From positions 2,359,773 to 2,423,772 of the forward strand of contig NZ_LT575468.1 of assembly GCF_900087055.1 (NCBI RefSeq): a stretch of 64,000 bases of DNA. Direction: 5' to 3'. Shown here piece by piece: positions 61,863 to 64,000 of this stretch (its first letter is position 1; each line of letters begins with the position of its first letter). Made by a program: the position numbers and the translations under genes. The notes below the pieces were generated by a model. The model was given only the letters and a program-made list of their open reading frames with translations. It was not told the origin of the DNA and ran no database searches. This DNA is from Plesiomonas shigelloides. Lineage in GTDB: Bacteria > Pseudomonadota > Gammaproteobacteria > Enterobacterales > CAMTGL01.

Positions 61863-63629
61863 TTAATAGGTACGTGCTTTCGGAGGGAAGGCCGGACGCA
61901 ATGTCGGCTCCATGTTAACCTGACGACGACTCATACTGTCGGTGACCGGATTGTACAGAGAGTGGCACAGCCACTGCTGATCATCACGATCTGGGTAGTC
62001 AAAGCGGCAATGCGCGCCACGACTTTCGGTACGGAAGTTAGCCGCCAGCGCGGTGGCATAAGCCGTATCCATCAGGTTATCCAACTCCAGACACTCTACC
62101 CGCTGGGTATTAAAGTCAGAGGATGTATCATCCAAACGTGCGGTCTTCAGACGCTCACGAATGGTTTTGAGCTCTTCGAGCCCTTCAGCCATCGCCGCAC
62201 CTTCTCGGAATACCGAGAAATTTCGCTGCATGCAGCTTTGCAGATCTTTACGGATTTGCACTGGGTCTTCGCCGTTACGGGTACTGTTCCAGCGATTCAC
62301 GCGTGCCAACGATGCCTCGATATCTGACTCACTGGCCGCACGGGCTTCACTTTGCGCCGCCAGCGTTTCACCAAGGTGCAAACCGGTTGCTCGGCCAAAG
62401 ACCACCAGATCCAGCAGCGAGTTCCCTCCCAGACGATTCGCCCCGTGTACTGATACACAGGCAATCTCACCGACCGCAAACAATCCTTGGATATCGACAT
62501 CACGCCCATCCGCAGTTTGTCCCACCGCTTGTCCACTGACCTGAGTCGGGATCCCGCCCATCATATAATGGCAAGTTGGGATCACCGGAATCGGCTCATT
62601 GACCGGATCAACATGAGCAAAGGTGCGTGACAATTCACAGATACCTGGCAGGCGAGATTCCAGAACCTCTTTACCCAAATGATCGAGTTTGAGCTTGATA
62701 TGCGGCCCCCACGGACCATCACAACCACGCCCTTCACGAATTTCAATCATCATAGAGCGCGCGACCACATCACGACCGGCCAAGTCTTTGGCATTCGGCG
62801 CATAACGTTCCATAAAGCGTTCACCGTGCTTATTCAGCAGGTAGCCGCCTTCACCGCGACAGCCTTCAGTAACCAGCACGCCCGCACCGGCAATCCCGGT
62901 TGGGTGGAATTGCCACATTTCCATATCTTGTAACGGCACCCCAGCGCGTACCGCCATCCCGACGCCATCACCGGTATTAATGTGGGCGTTGGTGGTCGAA
63001 GCGAAAATCCGCCCAGCCCCACCGGTGGCCAGCACTGTCGCTTTGGCTTTGAAATAGACGGTTTCACCGGTTTCCAAACAAATTGCCGTACAGCCTTGGA
63101 TCACGCCATCTTGGTTTTTCACCAGATCCAATGCATACCATTCAGAGAAGATGGTGGTTTTATTTTTGATATTCTGCTGATACAGGGTATGCAATAACGC
63201 ATGTCCAGTACGATCAGCGGCCGCCGCCGTACGCGCCGCCTGCTCACCACCGAAATTTTTTGATTGGCCACCAAAAGGACGCTGATAGACGCGGCCATTA
63301 TCAAAACGGGAGAAGGGCAAGCCCATGTTCTCCAGCTCTAAAATCGCCTCTGGGCCGGTTTTACACATATATTCAATGGCATTTTGGTCCCCGATGTAAT
63401 CAGAACCTTTTACCGTATCGTACATGTGCCATTCCCAGTTATCTTCATGGGCATTGCCCAGCGCCACGGTGATCCCACCTTGTGCCGATACGGTATGGGA
63501 GCGGGTTGGGAAAACTTTTGAGATTAGCGCACAGCTCAAACCTGACTGGGAAATCTGCAGCGCTGCGCGCATGCCAGCACCACCTGCACCAATCACGACC
63601 GCATCAAATTCTTTTGTTGTTATATTCAC
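61863..63629 (-). CDS. sdhA: succinate dehydrogenase flavoprotein subunit SdhA
   Basis: SdhA oxidises succinate to fumarate with covalent FAD. I start it at GTG 63629, one base after the sdhD stop, with GGGGGG 6-7 bases upstream; this gives 588 residues, the E. coli length, and places the FAD-linked His at residue 45 in [11 protein letters not shown]. The frame can be extended to 63647 but that adds residues not seen in relatives. Other motifs are [34 protein letters not shown] and the active-site Arg region. It is in the order sdhC-D-A-B. Confidence 0.97.
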   Translation of the reverse strand: MNITTKEFDAVVIGAGGAGMRAALQISQSGLSCALISKVFPTRSHTVSAQGGITVALGNAHEDNWEWHMYDTVKGSDYIGDQNAIEYMCKTGPEAILELENMGLPFSRFDNGRVYQRPFGGQSKNFGGEQAARTAAAADRTGHALLHTLYQQNIKNKTTIFSEWYALDLVKNQDGVIQGCTAICLETGETVYFKAKATVLATGGAGRIFASTTNAHINTGDGVGMAVRAGVPLQDMEMWQFHPTGIAGAGVLVTEGCRGEGGYLLNKHGERFMERYAPNAKDLAGRDVVARSMMIEIREGRGCDGPWGPHIKLKLDHLGKEVLESRLPGICELSRTFAHVDPVNEPIPVIPTCHYMMGGIPTQVSGQAVGQTADGRDVDIQGLFAVGEIACVSVHGANRLGGNSLLDLVVFGRATGLHLGETLAAQSEARAASESDIEASLARVNRWNSTRNGEDPVQIRKDLQSCMQRNFSVFREGAAMAEGLEELKTIRERLKTARLDDTSSDFNTQRVECLELDNLMDTAYATALAANFRTESRGAHCRFDYPDRDDQQWLCHSLYNPVTDSMSRRQVNMEPTLRPAFPPKARTY

Positions 63630-63630
63630 C

Positions 63631-63978
63631 TTAAGCCCCCCACACAATGACGACTGTGGAAATCAGGTACACCATCAGTACCAACACCACCACAAACTGC
63701 AAAACCAGACGTAAAGCGACCGGTTTGATGTAATCGGTTAACACCTGCCAAAGTCCAATCCAGGCATGAACCAGCACACACACGGCAGCCAAAATGGTGA
63801 ACACTTGCGTGATGCCAAAGGTAAAGAAGTTCTTCCAGATCCCGTATGTCATTTCCGGGGCGGAAACGATGAAACCTAATAAATAGAGGATGTACAACGT
63901 CATGATGATGGCGGTGGCTCGCAGCAAGATCCAATCTTGCACGCCGCTTCGGCCAAACGCAGTGGCATTCGTTACCAT
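63631..63978 (-). CDS. sdhD: succinate dehydrogenase membrane anchor SdhD
   Basis: SdhD is a heme b- and ubiquinone-binding anchor of complex II. The 115-residue protein has three hydrophobic spans; the heme ligand His is in [20 protein letters not shown] and the quinone-site Tyr follows in DYIK. Size and motifs match E. coli SdhD (115). Its ATG overlaps the sdhC stop by 7 bases. Confidence 0.96.
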   Translation of the reverse strand: MVTNATAFGRSGVQDWILLRATAIIMTLYILYLLGFIVSAPEMTYGIWKNFFTFGITQVFTILAAVCVLVHAWIGLWQVLTDYIKPVALRLVLQFVVVLVLMVYLISTVVIVWGA

Positions 63979-64000
63979 ACCAGCCCCCCCGCAAGCAGTG
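63972..64000 (-). CDS. sdhC: succinate dehydrogenase cytochrome b556 subunit SdhC, C-terminal end only
   Basis: The last eight codons of a minus-strand gene read LLAGGLVW and then TAA, overlapping the sdhD ATG. E. coli SdhC ends in a very similar way (LAGVLVW). The rest of the gene, including its start, lies outside the window. Identification rests on position and these few residues. Confidence 0.85.

Overview
The window is chromosomal DNA of an Enterobacterales-like gammaproteobacterium. The gene content and most gene neighbourhoods match the E. coli backbone: hisLGDCBHAFI, artPIQM, potFGHI-rlmC, ybjC-nfsA-rimK-ybjN, grxA-ybjM-ybjL-rybB, zwf-hexR-pykA-lpxM-mepM-znuACB and sdhCDAB-sucABCD. 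These blocks are joined in a different order from E. coli and are interleaved with genes more typical of Vibrio- or Aeromonas-like relatives, such as a psrA-fadE unit, pgl next to zwf, and feoABC between lpxM and mepM. Base composition looks balanced, near half G+C by eye. An early-branching Enterobacterales genus such as Plesiomonas would fit, but I cannot prove the genus from the sequence. I see no phage, IS element, CRISPR array, rRNA or tRNA.

Layout. 1-7755: complete histidine operon with leader peptide, attenuator and end terminator. 7756-8359: gene-free gap with an octamer tandem repeat and an ArgR-type operator. 8360-11298: arginine ABC transporter. 11489-13400: ogt, convergent with rlmC. 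13363-17712: putrescine transporter potFGHI (minus strand). 18019-25683: ybjN, a DUF4250 gene, the DUF1499-ybjC-nfsA-rimK operon, a noncoding stretch holding a palindromic repeat and three hairpins, a small membrane protein, grxA, ybjM and ybjL. 25740-29252: psrA-fadE with two operators, then a RybB small RNA gene with its own sigma-E promoter. 29409-34733: histidine phosphatase, diguanylate cyclase, rimO, yeeZ and a methyltransferase. 34798-42529: pgl-zwf divergent from hexR, then pykA, a polysaccharide deacetylase and lpxM. 42872-49895: an insertion relative to the E. coli order, with a META/DUF4377 lipoprotein, a dCache-EAL protein, a HIT protein and feoABC with a Fur box. 50130-50260: a candidate orphan small RNA. 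50605-54631: mepM, znuA and znuCB around a Zur box. 54666-64000: sucABCD and sdhCDAB on the minus strand; sdhC is cut by the window edge.

The genes are mostly central metabolism (histidine, TCA cycle, pentose phosphate entry, pyruvate kinase, fatty acid oxidation), transport (arginine, putrescine, Fe2+, Zn2+), envelope maintenance (lpxM, mepM, rybB) and c-di-GMP signalling. Six regulatory circuits can be read directly from DNA sites: his attenuation, ArgR, PsrA-type, sigma-E, Fur and Zur; a HexR site is likely. I found no dramatic new defence or mobile system. The most interesting items are the RybB homologue, the PsrA-type paired operators on psrA-fadE, the candidate sRNA between feoA and mepM, and the structured noncoding block at 21586-21991.
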